From Gloeopeniophorella convolvens (Eukaryota; Basidiomycota; Agaricomycetes; Russulales), in NCBI GenBank assembly GCA_022496205.1, contig WTXD01000009.1, forward strand, positions 1 to 64,000: DNA of 64,000 nucleotides, in the 5' to 3' direction. The translations under genes were made by a program, and so were the position numbers. The notes under the pieces were generated by a model. That model did not search any database, was not told the DNA's origin, and saw only the letters and a list, made by a program, of their open reading frames with translations. Below are positions 11,519-23,240 of this stretch, in pieces (position 1 is the first letter of the stretch; the number at the start of each line of letters is the position of its first letter).

Positions 11519-12936
11519 TCAGTCTCGAGTGATTACGTCTGCGCCATGTTCCGTGATCAAGATCATATGTTCCTTCTGCGCACTTCTAGCGCAGTTCTAC
11601 GTGGACAGGAAGCAAGCGGGAATCAGTTGGGTCACCAGCTGTGATGGAAAGACGTAGGTCTACTTCGGTAGAGGCCGTCCAGCCGTCGGGGAAGATCCAA
11701 CTCCTCGGATTTGATCCCTGGATGAGACATGGCTAGGAGTCATCAGCCAGGCGCATCTTATTTCAGGTGAAGAAAGTTACTTCAATGGTAAAGCAATGCC
11801 CTGGCAACATGACACCGGGCTCGTCATTACCTGGTTGAGCCCTTCGTAAGTGTCGTGCCCGTCGAAACGCCATGGCGCAACTCACGATGATGCAATATCC
11901 ATGGTGAGCGGTGGAAGACCTGCCCGATACCATGGCCAGTGAAGTCGCTGGAAATTGAATATCCACGCTTGTCTGCAAAGTCATGTATCGCCTTTCCAAT
12001 AGACTTGAAGGGTCGCCCTGGGCCACATTCAGCAATTCCAATGTCCAGTGCTTCGTTTGTCACGGCAACTAGATCTTTCCCTGTGTCATCCTTGACAATG
12101 TTGATGGTAAGACTTCGTGCCAAACCGACGACGCGTCCTGATTCTCACCACATTGCCAACCAAGAACGTGGATGATGTATCTCCGTGGTACCCGTCCAAG
12201 TACACTGTGATATCTATATTCACGATATCACCGTTTTCTAGAGGTCGACTAACTTTCCTTGAACAGGAGTTCAATATGTCGATGCAGCATACGCACTCAT
12301 CCGGAATCCCGTGGACTACGACGTTGTTCACACTTGTACAGCACGCCCTCGGGAAGCCGGCATATCTGAGGGGTGATGGGTAGGCCGAATGGGCCACAAT
12401 GTACTCGTGAACGGCGGCATCCAGGGTATCCGTCGTGACGCCGACCTACCTCAGGGTCAGTACCATTGGCGAATTAAAAGGTATGTCTTGACCTTTACGA
12501 GCGTGCCTGCATACTTCAGGACTTCGCGGGCGAATTTAGCTGCACGCCGCAGGCACTGCTCGTTGGCGCTCCCGAGCTGAATACGACCGTCCCCCAGCGT
12601 TCCGCTCGGCGGGGACGCGGAAGAAGTGGCCACATAAGGAGGGCGTTGTATGTGAGAGGGTACGGGCCGCTGAGCGATATGAGAAACCCCGAAGACGAAT
12701 GGCTCAGGTGGCAGGATGATCGAGTAGTCCCCAAAAGACGCAGCTTCTAGTCTTGGGCCCTCGTCTTCTTCGACAGGATCCTCCGCCTTCTTCTTCTGCC
12801 TGAGCGATGCGCCGGAGTGAGCCAGCCTTGGTTTCGAGGCTCCTGGCAGACTCAAACGGGATCGGGATGAGACGTAGAGGTGCCGACCATGCAGCTGTGG
12901 AGGTGTCCACCGGGAAGACTTCACTAGACGAAGCAT
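11519..12936 (-). CDS. Methionine aminopeptidase type 1, probably mitochondrial
   Basis: Removes N-terminal Met from new proteins using a dinuclear metal centre. All five expected ligands are visible: both Asp in [15 protein letters not shown], His in GHGIG, Glu in GHCFTIE and Glu in SAQKEHM. The N-terminus ([20 protein letters not shown], Arg-rich with few acids) looks like a mitochondrial presequence. It is followed by a spacer and the catalytic core from [15 protein letters not shown]. Introns were placed at 12492-12446 and after HGIPD, FLVGNV, WILHH, FTIE and STE, all GT-AG. The C-terminus reads [14 protein letters not shown]. The cytosolic form's zinc fingers are absent, which also points to the organelle (MetAP1D-like) form. 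With the nearby mitochondrial Met-tRNA synthetase it fits organelle protein synthesis. The start at 12936 is preferred over longer in-frame extensions because it gives the presequence. Confidence 0.92.
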
Positions 12937-13408
12937 TTCAACCTCTGTACAGTTTGCGTAGGCCGATGAAAGAGGGTAGCTTCCGTTCCTCGACGTTTGG
13001 CAGGGGTGGAGGTGGTGGTGCCCGGCACGAAAGTTCGGGCGGACGACGTCACGCGCGGCACCGGAGAATTGGCCATTGCCTCCAGGCCGTAACGCGTAAC
13101 CTGTCGTAACGGGCGCCTCGCAGTGCCTCGGCGTGGCAGAAATAGCGACGATAACACCCCGCGCAGCTTCAGCGTGTCCCTGGTGTTCTCCATATGTACC
13201 CGTTGCAATAACCAACACCAAAAACTGTCACCCCTTTGCGGAGCAAGCAACAGTCAAGCTTCAAGCAGGGAGTGAAATGAGACGACTGATTACTGCATGT
13301 CAATTAGGTCATCGGCCACATGTGACCAAGTAAGTACGATACAGGTATACGTGATGCAGCAAGATCAGGACGATGCATATCAACACATGAAGAACGTGCA
13401 TTCAGGGA
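12937..13408. other. Intergenic, no gene recognised
   Basis: Between the aminopeptidase promoter and the end of the phosphatase gene. In-frame sequence upstream of the aminopeptidase ATG is open but not protein-like. Nothing else was seen. Confidence 0.4.
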
Positions 13409-14884
13409 TCATCCTTCCAAAGTCACCGGTACCAGAGAGCTGAGGACGTGACTTGCTTGACTGCCGGCCTTCGCCCATGGCCCGGAAGTGTGCAATGCTG
13501 CTCCCGGTGCTCGCCTTGTGGGAGATGAAGCAGGTCGTGGAGGAGGCGGCACGGTGTTGCGATAGTGCTCTGGACCCAGCCAGTCGCGAAGAGCCGGGTG
13601 GTCAACGCTCGGAAAGTAGTCGCAGGCAACGTATAACTTCAATAAACTCGTGAAGCTTTCGGTTGCGTTGAACAGGGGGAGCGCTGAGAAACACGTCAGA
13701 GTCAGGGCTAATAAGGATATTGAAAGGAGACTACCTTCATGCAAGCTCGCATACGCCTGTTCGTACGAGGTACGTCGACTCCACATCACTGGGAAACTGT
13801 CAATACGGTGAACGCGATGACGATCTTTGGCTTACAGTACGCGCAAACTACTATAGCAGCGGTTGATTCCGCAGAGGAATGAACGAGGACTCGACCTCTA
13901 TCATTTATAGTGTTATGGATGTGCTTGCAGATACTCGGCAATGCGAGCAAGAGGCCCGCCTTATTAGACTGAGGTATATCAAAGTGACGATGCCTGAGGC
14001 CAGTGTCTGGTGGGAAAGTAGTCGAAGGAGACAGTGATACGCAATGCGTCAAGCCCAAGTATGCGACCAGGCAATTGGCTTGTTCTGGGTCCTTTGGGAA
14101 ATCACTGTGGGATAATGGTTATTAACGGCTAACAGTAAAAAAACTCATAGGACGCATACCTGCTGAGGGACAGCTTCTCTGGCACGACACTAGTCGTGTC
14201 CGTGGTATAGTTCAAGAAGTATGTGACATCTTGGCGGTGCCTGCGCTTCCAAGCGCGGTATGTTGGGTCTACTTTCGAGGGCTCGTAATTGCACGCTTCA
14301 AAGGTGTTGAGCTGTTTGATAAAGCCATAGTTTGGTAGTACCTGGGGCCGGGCTGTGGTGGCAATGTGAGCGGGTAGATCAGGGATAAATGGTGTTGAGG
14401 ACCTCTCTTAATGATTGATAACGCCTTGTGAGGGGAGATACGGCGGGTCGACATCACTGGTCCGGTGATAAGGGAGAATAGCGGCTTCAAAGAGGTGAAG
14501 GCTCACAGTACGCGGCAACGACGGTAGCACTCCTCGAAATGCCCATGAGACAGTGGACTAGCACCCTGCCACCGGCATCCAATGCGTTCTGAATGAAGCG
14601 ACAAGCTTGTGGAAGATGGATGAGGATGTCATCGTATTCAGAGTCCTGAACGGGGATGATGAAGTGGTTGGGTCCTTGTGAAGGGCAGTCCGGGCAGACA
14701 GACAGGGTGTGCGTTATGCCGAACTGGCGGCGAAGGTCGACGGACTTAGCGGCGGAGAGACTGCACGACGATGTCAGTAAGGGACGGCTGGTGTTCTAGG
14801 GCGTCAGGGCGCCATGACGCACTTTCCAATATAGAGGCGACCATCAATAATAGTGTCGATGTTGTTGGTGGAGGCGTTAGGCAT
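13409..14884 (-). CDS. Dual-specificity protein phosphatase with a degenerate second domain
   Basis: Predicted phosphatase of phospho-Tyr/Ser/Thr or a related phosphoester. Exon 1 encodes MPNASTNNIDTIIDGRLYIG and joins LSAAKSVDLRRQFGITHTL. Domain 1 carries the general-acid region near VQDSEYDD and the P-loop VHCLMGISRSATVVAAY, with Cys and Arg of the HCxxGxSRS signature. STRRISPHKALSIIKR and YGFIKQLNTFEACNYEPS follow. A second copy of the fold then begins near CVSLSPSTTFPPD. Its loop reads GRVLVHSSAESTAAIVV, so both catalytic Cys and Arg are missing, and it ends with a second SYEQAYASLHE and FTSLLKLYVACDYFPSVDHP. The gene therefore encodes an active plus a pseudophosphatase domain. The last 30-40 residues before the stop at 13409 may be split by an unseen intron. 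Confidence 0.8.
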
Positions 14885-15500
14885 TCCCGGCAGACAGTGG
14901 AGTGAACGCGTTGGTTGACAAGAGATCACAGACCTCTGAAGCTCGAAGGAGGGTGTGTTTTAAAGAAGGGACACAGTGTGGAAGGGAAGAACGTGGCCAC
15001 CCGATACCGAGGCGATGCACACGCTTTGAAAAGCAGGGTACAAAAGTCCACCACTGGAGCGCCAATTTCTCCACTCCAAGCGCGACCGTGTCCTGCCAGG
15101 TCCTGCCTTATCTGGAATCTCTGCCTTATCATTCCCGGCATCATTCCCAACAAGGACACCTCAGCCCAACCATCCCGTAACTCGACGTAACCCTGGGCAT
15201 GTAGGGTTCGCACAAGTGGAGTATCGGCTTTGTTGCTCGATGCTACCGTGGAGAAAGGAAGGGCGCCTTGCCATTGCCGTGGCTGTGTCAAGTCCGCCGA
15301 ACGCGGCGTGCCGCATACACTCATCGGATCCGGAGACAAGTGACAGGGGCGGATAACTTCCGTAGCCCCCGAGGGTGCAAGCAACATACTCATGTGCGTA
15401 ATGCCTTGCCGGGATAGGTCAGGGCGCGCCAATCAGAAGGGCATAGAAGTCGCCGTACGGTCTTTTTTTGAACGCGATGATGCACGACTTCATTCATGTT
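14885..15500. other. Intergenic between phosphatase and MSM1
   Basis: Divergent from the phosphatase start and downstream of the synthetase stop. A long minus-strand frame crosses it, but its composition is not convincing and no family is recognised. No RNA gene was seen. Confidence 0.4.
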
Positions 15501-17541
15501 CTAATCTACGTGCTTCGACGGACGTGAAAAAAGTTTGACCCCTGGCATGACTTCACCGATGGTCCCACACAAGTACTCCCCATGGCTCAGACTGCGCTCC
15601 GACGGCGGGACGCCCATAACATCTAAGAGTTCGCCGGCTTTCGCGGGGATGTACGGCTGAAGTAGAATGCCGCAGATTCGCAAGGTCTCCAGCGACAATG
15701 CATACACCTTCTCGATAAGAGCTTGTGGGGTGCTCTTCGCCCAGGGTTCGGTTAGATTCAGCATGACATTAGCCTGTCGAAGAAGGGTCAGGAGGTTGAC
15801 CGAATCAGAGCAAGGGACCACAAACAGCTTTCAGCTGATGTACTATGGCTTCTAAAGCGTCGGCCAGATTAAGCTCCTTGACGTGACCATCGACAACAGA
15901 TGCCAGAGTCTGCAGAGGCGTCGCAGCTTCCTTCAGCTTATCGGTCTCCAGCGACTGCTCAAGTAGCGGGCGAAGGTTTGAGTGCAAATCTTTATGGAGC
16001 CTCTTTCGAATGGCAGTAGATGTTACGCGCAAGTAGAAATTCCCGAGTAACGATTGAAGTTCCGCTGCGTGCTTCTCCAATTGCTCACCTGACCAGTCTG
16101 AGAGAATATCGGCATTCAACGAAGCTGGTGGGGACAAGCAGGCAGTAACTCACCGACATCATCCCTGAAGCGACCACCAACACGTGCGAGGTAATACCTG
16201 ACTAAGTCCACACCCAACTCATCTATAGCAATGAACGGGTCTATAACGTTGCCAACGGATTTGGACATCTTGCGCCGATTCACCGTCCAGTGTGAATGAG
16301 CTAAGAGCCTTTTAGGAAGGGGCAAGCCCAGTGCCTGGAGCATAGCCGGAAAGTATATAGCGTGGAAGCTGCGGACATCAGGACCTCCGATTACAATACA
16401 GCGCGAACAACGTACCGGACGATATCTTTGCCGACAACCTGCAGGTCTGGAGGCCAGTAGACTTTTGCACCTTGCTCTTCCCCGTTCCAGGGATATCCCA
16501 CACCAGTCAAGTAGTTCGTCAACGCATCGAACCAGACATACACAGTATGTTCGGGGTCGTCTGGAACGGCAATGCCCCAGTGTAAGCGACTTCGCGGACG
16601 GGAGATCGACAGGTCTGCAAGTGGTTTCGACAACATGTCCAGAATGAATGTGCGTTGCTGCGGAGGATGGAGGACGTCCGGATTCGACTGATACCGCTCG
16701 AGCAGGAATTCACGGAAGCGCGAAAGCCGGAACATGTAGTTCCGCTCCTCAGCCCATTCAACAACAGAGCCCGTCTCTTTAGAGATAATGACCCTCTTGG
16801 TAGGGATTCTCTTCCCAGGAGTCCTCTCGCTAGAGCCATCCTTGAATTTGATCGGAACCCTGATGCGCCTGACTTGGCCGTTGGTATAGAAGCACTCGTC
16901 AGAAACGGAGTACCATCCTCGGTGGTGGCCTTTGTAAATCAAGCCCTGCGAGTCCAAGGCACGCTATCGCGAGGTAAGACACGTCCAAAGCTGGATTGGA
17001 GAACGGCCTACCCACAGGTATTGCACGGTGTCGCGATGGTCTTGCTCGGAAGTGCGGATGAACCTAGTATACGACGCGCCGGCCTTATTTGCAAGGTCCT
17101 TGATGATGGGATGGTCAGCATCTATTAAAAAAAAAGAAAAGAGAAAAAGACATACATTGAACCGTACACTCAGTTTGTTGCAAAACTCCAGAGGTTCCAA
17201 GCCCTGTGCCTGCGCAGCTTTCTGGATTTTAAGACCGTGTTCATCCGTGCCAGTAAGAAATCGAATAGGTTCCCCAGAAGATAGTCTTGCGTGTCGTGCA
17301 AAGATATCAGCAGCTACTAGAGTATAGAGGTGGCCAATATGCGGTGCTGAGGCTCTGGTTAGGATGGTATGTCGCAGTTGGAGGATGGAGGCGTACCTGC
17401 GTTTGGATAGAATATGGGAGTTGTCACATAGTAAGGCTTGGCACACTTGATCGAGGAGGAAGAGAATGTGCGACTGTTGTTGAGTGGGACTATCCAGAAC
17501 GGCTGAGGACGAGGAGGGCGAGTAAACCTCCTCAGAAGCAT
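15501..17541 (-). CDS. MSM1: Methionyl-tRNA synthetase, mitochondrial
   Basis: Class I synthetase that charges mitochondrial tRNA-Met. The N-terminus, MLLRRFTRPPRPQPFWIV with NSRTFSSSSIKCAKPYYVTT, has a presequence character. The catalytic fold opens with TPIFYPNA joined across an intron to APHIGHLYTL (HIGH signature), then FLTGTDEHGLKIQKAAQ. DLANKAGASYTRFIRTSEQD lies downstream of an intron with a T-rich 3' end. WGIAVPDDPEHTVYVWFDAL and the KMSKS loop RKMSKSVGNVIDPF are present. The anticodon-binding helical domain includes NLTEPWAK and LQPYIPAKAGELLDVM. No cytosolic extensions are present, and length is usual for the fungal organelle enzyme. The start at 17541 is chosen as the ATG that opens the presequence. 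It shares a ~290 bp divergent promoter with the auxilin-like gene. Confidence 0.95.
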
Positions 17542-17834
17542 CGTATTCTGGAGAGTGTCTGTGCCCTGAGCAGCTGCTGGCAGAGGCTGGCAGTTGAACG
17601 GAGTCTCGCTCCGATTTCCGAACCTATGGCCGTCTTCACGGCCCGGAGAGAGCATAGGCTAGGGTTAGGGCCCGTTAGGGCCCAGGGCTCAAGCGCCCGT
17701 CATCAGCCCGTCCGCCGAGATTGGGCACAGCGGCGACCGGCGCTGCTAGCTTCGTCGCGTCCATCTCTGCAACAACGTTTTTATGCTTTCAACTCTATAT
17801 ATCCCTAGATATCTCCACCCCACTACTTCTCACC
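17542..17834. promoter_or_regulatory. Divergent promoter of MSM1 and the auxilin-like gene
   Basis: 293 bp between two head-to-head ATGs. It contains a TTAGGG-repeat block (separate entry) and a TATATA box at 17796-17801 with a pyrimidine-rich leader before the ATG at 17835. Confidence 0.6.
17659..17680 (+). repeat. Interstitial telomere-type TTAGGG motifs
   Basis: CTAGGGTTAGGG followed three bases later by GTTAGGG, embedded in a GGGCCC-flanked stretch. Fungal telomeres are TTAGGG repeats, and short promoter copies are known binding sites for Tbf1/TRF-type Myb factors. Whether it acts so here is inference. Confidence 0.7.
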
Positions 17835-20566
17835 ATGTCTGACTCCTTCGCCGACCTCTGGAGCACCTCCGCCCCTACTAAACCCGCCCAACCTGCTCGG
17901 AAGTTAGGTGGAAGTGCCGCGCCTTCCGCCACCGGCACTCGTCGCCCACAATACGACGCTTTCTCTAGGCTCGCTGCTTCTGGCTCAGCTTCTCCGAGCT
18001 CACGATCTGTCACACCATCCGCCCCTGCTATCACAGCTCAGAGATCTAACGGCGGCACGCCTCCCACGTCAGGAGATGCTTTCGGTGACCTCCTTTCGGG
18101 GTCGTTCGCAAGCAACCCCAGTAGTGCCAAGCTCAGTATGGCAGAGAAGGCAGCCAGGGCAAGGTCGCAAACTTCTCAGCAGTCAGTTGCGCCAGTCCTT
18201 GATTCCTCTGCTTGGGCAGGACTGGATTCGCTAGCGGGAAATGCATCAATCTCGTCCTCCAAGCCATCCCAACCGCCAGCATCTAACAATGACGACGAGT
18301 GGTTTTTTGGACCCTCCGTAGCTTCTACCCAATCCAAGCCGTCATCCGCCTCCGAGTCGCTGATTGATGACTTGGGCCTCGAAGATTTCGCGTCGCATCC
18401 AACACCTCCGGCCCGCCCTTCCCCCTCTTCTCAAGCACCTTCATCTCAAACAGATTCGGTGTGGGAGTTGGACGACTTCACCTCGTTGCACCAGCCCCAG
18501 AGGCGGCCGTCTTCACCTCCTCATCGAGAATCGCCGCCCATTCGCTCTGGTACCCCTGGCGATTTTGATTTTGGAGACCGCGAGAATAGGTTACTCGATG
18601 ATGGCTCTGGGAGCGAGGAAGATATACTCGGCGATCTGAGCCGACCTATTCGAGATAGACGCGAAAGGCGTTCACCACCGGTGCGCGCACACCTTTTTGG
18701 TAGTTTCCACAACAAATTGATCACGTCTTCTACAGATCACCACGCACTCACCCTCCCCACCACCCCACCTGATCGGTCAAATTGTCGAAATGGGATTCTC
18801 TCCCGACCAAGCCAGAGTGGCCCTTGCATCCACTGATACGGGGCTTGACGTTCAGGCTGCTTTAGAGACACTGCTTGCCGACACATCTCGATCTTCCCCC
18901 TCCATTGCAGAGGGGGAAACTCCTAGGGAACCGCGGAGACAGCGCCGTTTCCAAGACGACGACGATTGGGGAACTGAGCCTCAAGACACCGGACTACCAC
19001 AGCGACGCCCGCGCCAACAACACCAGGTTTCACAGGACCGACCCCAGCCCTCTTCATCTGATGCCAATTATCAACAGCAGGCTGACAAGATAATCGCTCA
19101 AGCTAGCGAGATCGGTTCCCAACTCTTTCAACGAGCAAATGCCTTCTGGAAGGAGGGCAAGTCAAAAGTGCAGAAGGCTTACGAGGAGCGCGCTGCGGCC
19201 TCTCGCCCAGGATCTACTCACTCGAATGAGAGGCAGAGTGGGAGGCCCAGATGGATGCAGGAAAGTGTCGACCATGACCAGCCAACTTCTCCGGAGGCGC
19301 GCCAATCCAGACATACGTTTAAGGATGAAGACCGCCACGAGCCTCCGGCAGCCAGACCACCAGCCCAGCCTAGGCCACGACTTCAGGCTAAACCCTCGTC
19401 TGCCCCGAGCCAGCCCAAGATAGGTGACCTATTCGGTGAAGACATGCCTTCCGTCTACGTTTCTCCCTTCCGTCGCGGCGCGAGTTCTCGTGCAGTTTCT
19501 ACATCCTCACCGGCGCTGGCGCTGGCAGCTGCGAAGCCAGTCAGGGCGCCTTCCCCTATCCGGCTGGTCGAAAGGAAGGTTGTTTCAGTGTCAGCTTCCA
19601 CGGTTTCTGCATCCGCAAAGCACAAAGCCTCCGGCACCGAGATGTTTAAGCTTGGGCGTTTCGCTGAAGCTGAATCGGCTTATACGCTGGCGATCTCACA
19701 GCTTCCAGAGTCGCACCTACTGTTGGTTCCGCTCCTGAACAACCGTGGGTTGGCGCGGCTGAAGACAGGTGATATGGCTGGTGCCATTGAAGATTGCTCG
19801 ACTGTCATCTCGATCGTTGGTCCGTCTTACCATCCAGCGCGGGAGGCCAAAGTGACAAAAGAAGAAGACGGCGCCTCCGTCGACTTGGCAGATGGCCTGA
19901 TCAAGGCGTGGCGCCGGAGAGCCGAGGCATATGAGGGCCGGGAGAAGTGGGATCTGGCACGACAAGACTGGGAGTCCATCGCGGGCGCGGACTTTGCTGG
20001 TCGCCACAGAAGCGATGCGCTGAGCGGCATTGGGCGCTGTCGCAAGATGATCAACGCCGAGAAAGCCTCCGACGGCGACGCCGTTCATCCACCGCGCGCC
20101 AACCCGCCGAAGCCGGCGAAGCGCTCTCCTCCGCGTCGCGGCCCTACGCCTCCCTCGGAAGCTGTGGAGAGGCTCAAGCAGGCCAATCAGGAAGCCGAAG
20201 CGGAGGACCAGGCACGTTACGAACTCAAGGACGGTGTTGATGCACGCCTCAATGCGTGGAAGAACGGGAAGGAGACCAACATCCGTGCGTTAGTGGCGAG
20301 TCTCGACACGGTGCTGTGGCCGGAGCTCGGGTGGCAGAAGGTTGGGATGGCCGAGCTCGTCATGCCCAATCAGGTGAAAATTCGGTATACCAAAGCTATC
20401 GCCAAGCTCCATCCCGATAAGGTGTGTATCGCGGGACTGATGGCGCACTTGCCTTGACTATCTGCCTTCACAGATTAATGCTAAGAACACTACGCTGGAA
20501 CAGAGGATGATCGCTAATGGCGTGTTTGGTGCGCTCAATGATGCGTGGAACGCTTTCAAGCCGTAG
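17835..20566 (+). CDS. SWA2: Auxilin-like clathrin-uncoating J-domain protein (Swa2 type)
   Basis: Recruits Hsp70 to strip clathrin from coated vesicles. Three exons: 17835-18680, 18736-20421 and 20474-20566. The N-terminal ~280 residues are disordered with clathrin/adaptor-type short motifs (SFADLW, DAFGDLL, DSSAWAGLDSL). A UBA domain follows (HLIGQIVEMGFSPDQARVAL). The middle has helical and Pro-rich parts (IGDLFGEDMPSVYVSPF). A TPR block includes GTEMFKLGRFAEAESAYTLA, NNRGLARLKTGDMAGAIEDC and KAWRRRAEAYEGREKW. The J-like domain closes the protein with IRYTKAIAKLHPDK joined to INAKNTTLEQRMIANGVFGA, keeping the HPD triad. The order UBA-TPR-J matches yeast Swa2. The final intron splits the J domain right after HPDK. 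It converges with STN1, with only 132 bp between stops. Confidence 0.93.
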
Positions 20567-20698
20567 ACACCATTGTGCGCTATCTTCACTTTCGGGGGTG
20601 CTTGGCACCCTCTCATATATATACTATCAGGGAAGTGGACATGGTTTGCGCATGTTGAACAGAGATAAATATCCGAGGACAACGCTATGGATCGCCCG

Positions 20699-22695
20699 CT
20701 ATGAACATAGCTCCCATCGTCCTCCGTCGTCCTCGCTCACGCACCAGACTCGCCCTTCGTCTCGCAGCCACTCGAGAGCTTCCTGAACAGACCACGGGCT
20801 TAGCCGTTTCCAGCGATCGTCGCTGCGCTTGATGTGGTCAGTAATAGCATCCTTTGTAGGGCCTGGAGGAGGTAGATGCCGTTTACGATGGACGGCAGGC
20901 CTCGAGTGAGTGTTCTCGCTCCGCTTCTGGGGCTTCTGCGAGTATGAAAGGGAACGAATCGCGTGTTCCACGTGTGTCGCAAGATAGGGTGTGGAGAGGG
21001 GAGCATAGGCCTCCTCGTCCGAAGGAGGGTCCGAAAGATCGTTGATGTCGTCGTCAGAGAAGTTGACGAGTCTCGATGGCGAACGAGATGATGTCGAGGT
21101 CGAGCTGAAACTATCTTGTCCGCTGGAGCGATAGAGGATACTCGAGTCGAGCGTTGTATGTGACTCAATGACTTTTATGACAGGTCCATCCCACAGTATG
21201 ATACCGCCGTCCCGATAGAGTTTGCGGATTGCCCAAGTAAATAGTCGCTTCACCTTGGGCGCAGTCCCTTCTGCACTCGACGGCGGTGCCCTGCCCTTCC
21301 CAGCGATGTTGGTCGAGACATTCTCAGATTGGGACCTTTTCTCCTCTTTGCGGCGGCGAGCTTCGACTTCCACGACTCGATGCGCCAAGGTTGCGAGCTC
21401 AGGGACGCGGCGCAGATATGAAAGTGTACAGCCAAACAGGGTGTTCTCAGCTCGACAGTCAGATCGCTCGAGAGGTGCGCTGGCTTGGTAGCGTGGTCGG
21501 GGTGTGAGGAGCACATTGGCGCTGCGAGACGGGCGCGGTGTGCTATCATCAAACGGATAACTTCGCTTGGTCGGGGTCTTGACAGTTTGACCTCTGGTCT
21601 CGGTGATTGACTCTGTATCGGAGCCTGTCTCGCTTGTGGGGGATGCGGTTATAAGACATAGATTGTCCATTAAATGCTTCACGTAGATTCGGAATGTGTT
21701 CGCTGTGAGGTCCCGACTACGGAGACGGGATGGATGACGAAGCTGAGGCGGAAACTGTGTCTGCCTTGAGTAAAGTCGAACCGAAAGTGAGGGAAAACGC
21801 ACTAGTGACTCCTTGAGCGACTTTGTAGGACTCGACACAGCGGACGCGGATGCCACAGAAAGGGGGCTAGATGGCAGCGCAAGGTGATCCTGCGTCTTGG
21901 GCCTGCACGGGGTGCGCGGGACATCACATGTGATTGGATCAGTCGACCCGAGCGGAGGGATAACGAATGGCTCAGATGAGTAGTAATAAGTCTTGTGTAG
22001 AACAGACACTCGGCGCCAATGGTCAAGTTCGTCACGGGGTCCCTTACATCGGTCTGAAAGCTGTCAGAATGGCTTCTGGAGGTCGCCTACGAGCTGAATA
22101 CAGACCGATAGATTCTCCGTGAATATCTCTCGAGCTGTGTTTGGAACGGATCTTCCCGGTGACGCGTACTACGGTGCCAACCGGCACGAAGGGAACAATA
22201 TCCGGGTCCTTGTTCAGCGGCTTGGGCTTTGAGCTTTGAGCTGGCCTCAACAATGAGATGTCGTGGCTTCCGCTCGCGCGATGGGTTGGCATATCCTGAT
22301 CGGTACGGAAAACACATTCGAGCGTTCCGGACCCGTCGTCCACTGACAAAGGTTCTGAGCGTTGCCAACCTCCTCAGGCCATCGAAGCTTACGCGTATAA
22401 ACTATACGTGATTCGTATTTCGCAGCTCCAACAACGATGGCAACCAATAAAACTGATCTGCATGGGACACGGCCGAGAAGGTAGTAGGGTAAGCCTAGCG
22501 TCAAAATTAGTCAGGGGCATAATGTAGGTGTGAGTCAGACTCACCCTTTCCCTCGCACTCCGGCATTGAGAGTACGTCCCTGACGAAGCATGCAGCAACT
22601 GAATCTTTACTCATAACCCAACTTATGGCTCGTTCGGTAGTGTAGGATGAACCGGCACTGTCATGTCCCTCTTCGTTGTTCGCCGTCTGCGTCAT
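20699..22695 (-). CDS. STN1: CST complex subunit Stn1 (telomere capping)
   Basis: Binds telomeric single-stranded DNA with Ten1 and regulates C-strand fill-in. Four exons: 22695-22545, 22494-22393, 22342-22106 and 22053-20699, with 50-52 bp introns. After a short N-terminus, SKDSVAACFVRDVLSM leads into an RPA2-like OB fold: LPYYLLGRVPCRSVLLVAIV, YESRIVYT joined to LDDGSGTLECVFR, then VPFVPVGTVVRVTGKIRS and DIHGESID joined to RCKGPRDELDHWRRVSVLHK. This is the characteristic fungal Stn1 layout. A long disordered Ser-rich middle follows. The C-terminal SPWSVQEALEWLRDEGRVWC looks like the Stn1 winged-helix. The ATG at 22695 is preferred, although the frame stays open for ~90 codons upstream. Stn1 genes evolve fast; the OB-fold match makes the call good. 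Confidence 0.85.
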
Positions 22696-23240
22696 GGTGG
22701 GGCGCTTTATGACTTTGTGGTTTGGCTTTGCAGCATCTGATGGACAGACGGGTGGTAGAGACGTGTTCAGAGAGATCGCCTTCAGGGGTTCCCTCTTGAC
22801 TTGCCGCGTATCTTCAGCCAGGGGAAGAGGCATACCGCGCCGCAGTTGGGTGACGAGCTGGCAGAGCAACGTTGGGGAGTCGAGGGGAGTCGCGTCAAGC
22901 TGATGTTCAGACCGCGACGCGGCTATTACGTAATTAGCACGTGTCGTAGACTGCCAACGCGTAACGTGATACACCTCAGCTTGAGCCTCGCGCGCACTCG
23001 CTGAGCGCTGAACTCCAGGTTAACGTTGTCAGTGCTTCTGAGATTCTTTCGCCACGCAAGCACTCCCTCAATCACTCTGACAGCAGACCCTCCACTCTGA
23101 TGATATCTCAGCTTGCCAAGATGCTACTATACTCTTTTGAGAAGAAGTGACTGCCACATCATCTCGCCGTGCACCAATATCAGTTACTGTTGACCGTACA
23201 ACATAACAATTCAAATATTTCAATCTCGTCGTAAAACGAT
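22696..23240. other. Intergenic between STN1 and AA9 gene
   Basis: 545 bp holding the STN1 promoter and the AA9 3' flank. A minus-strand frame in phase with STN1 exon 1 runs through part of it, so a longer STN1 N-terminus is possible but looks unconserved. Confidence 0.4.

Noticed and set aside
14926..15432. 168-codon minus-strand frame between phosphatase and MSM1
   Set aside because: No recognisable family, uneven composition and no splice or start context; kept only as intergenic.
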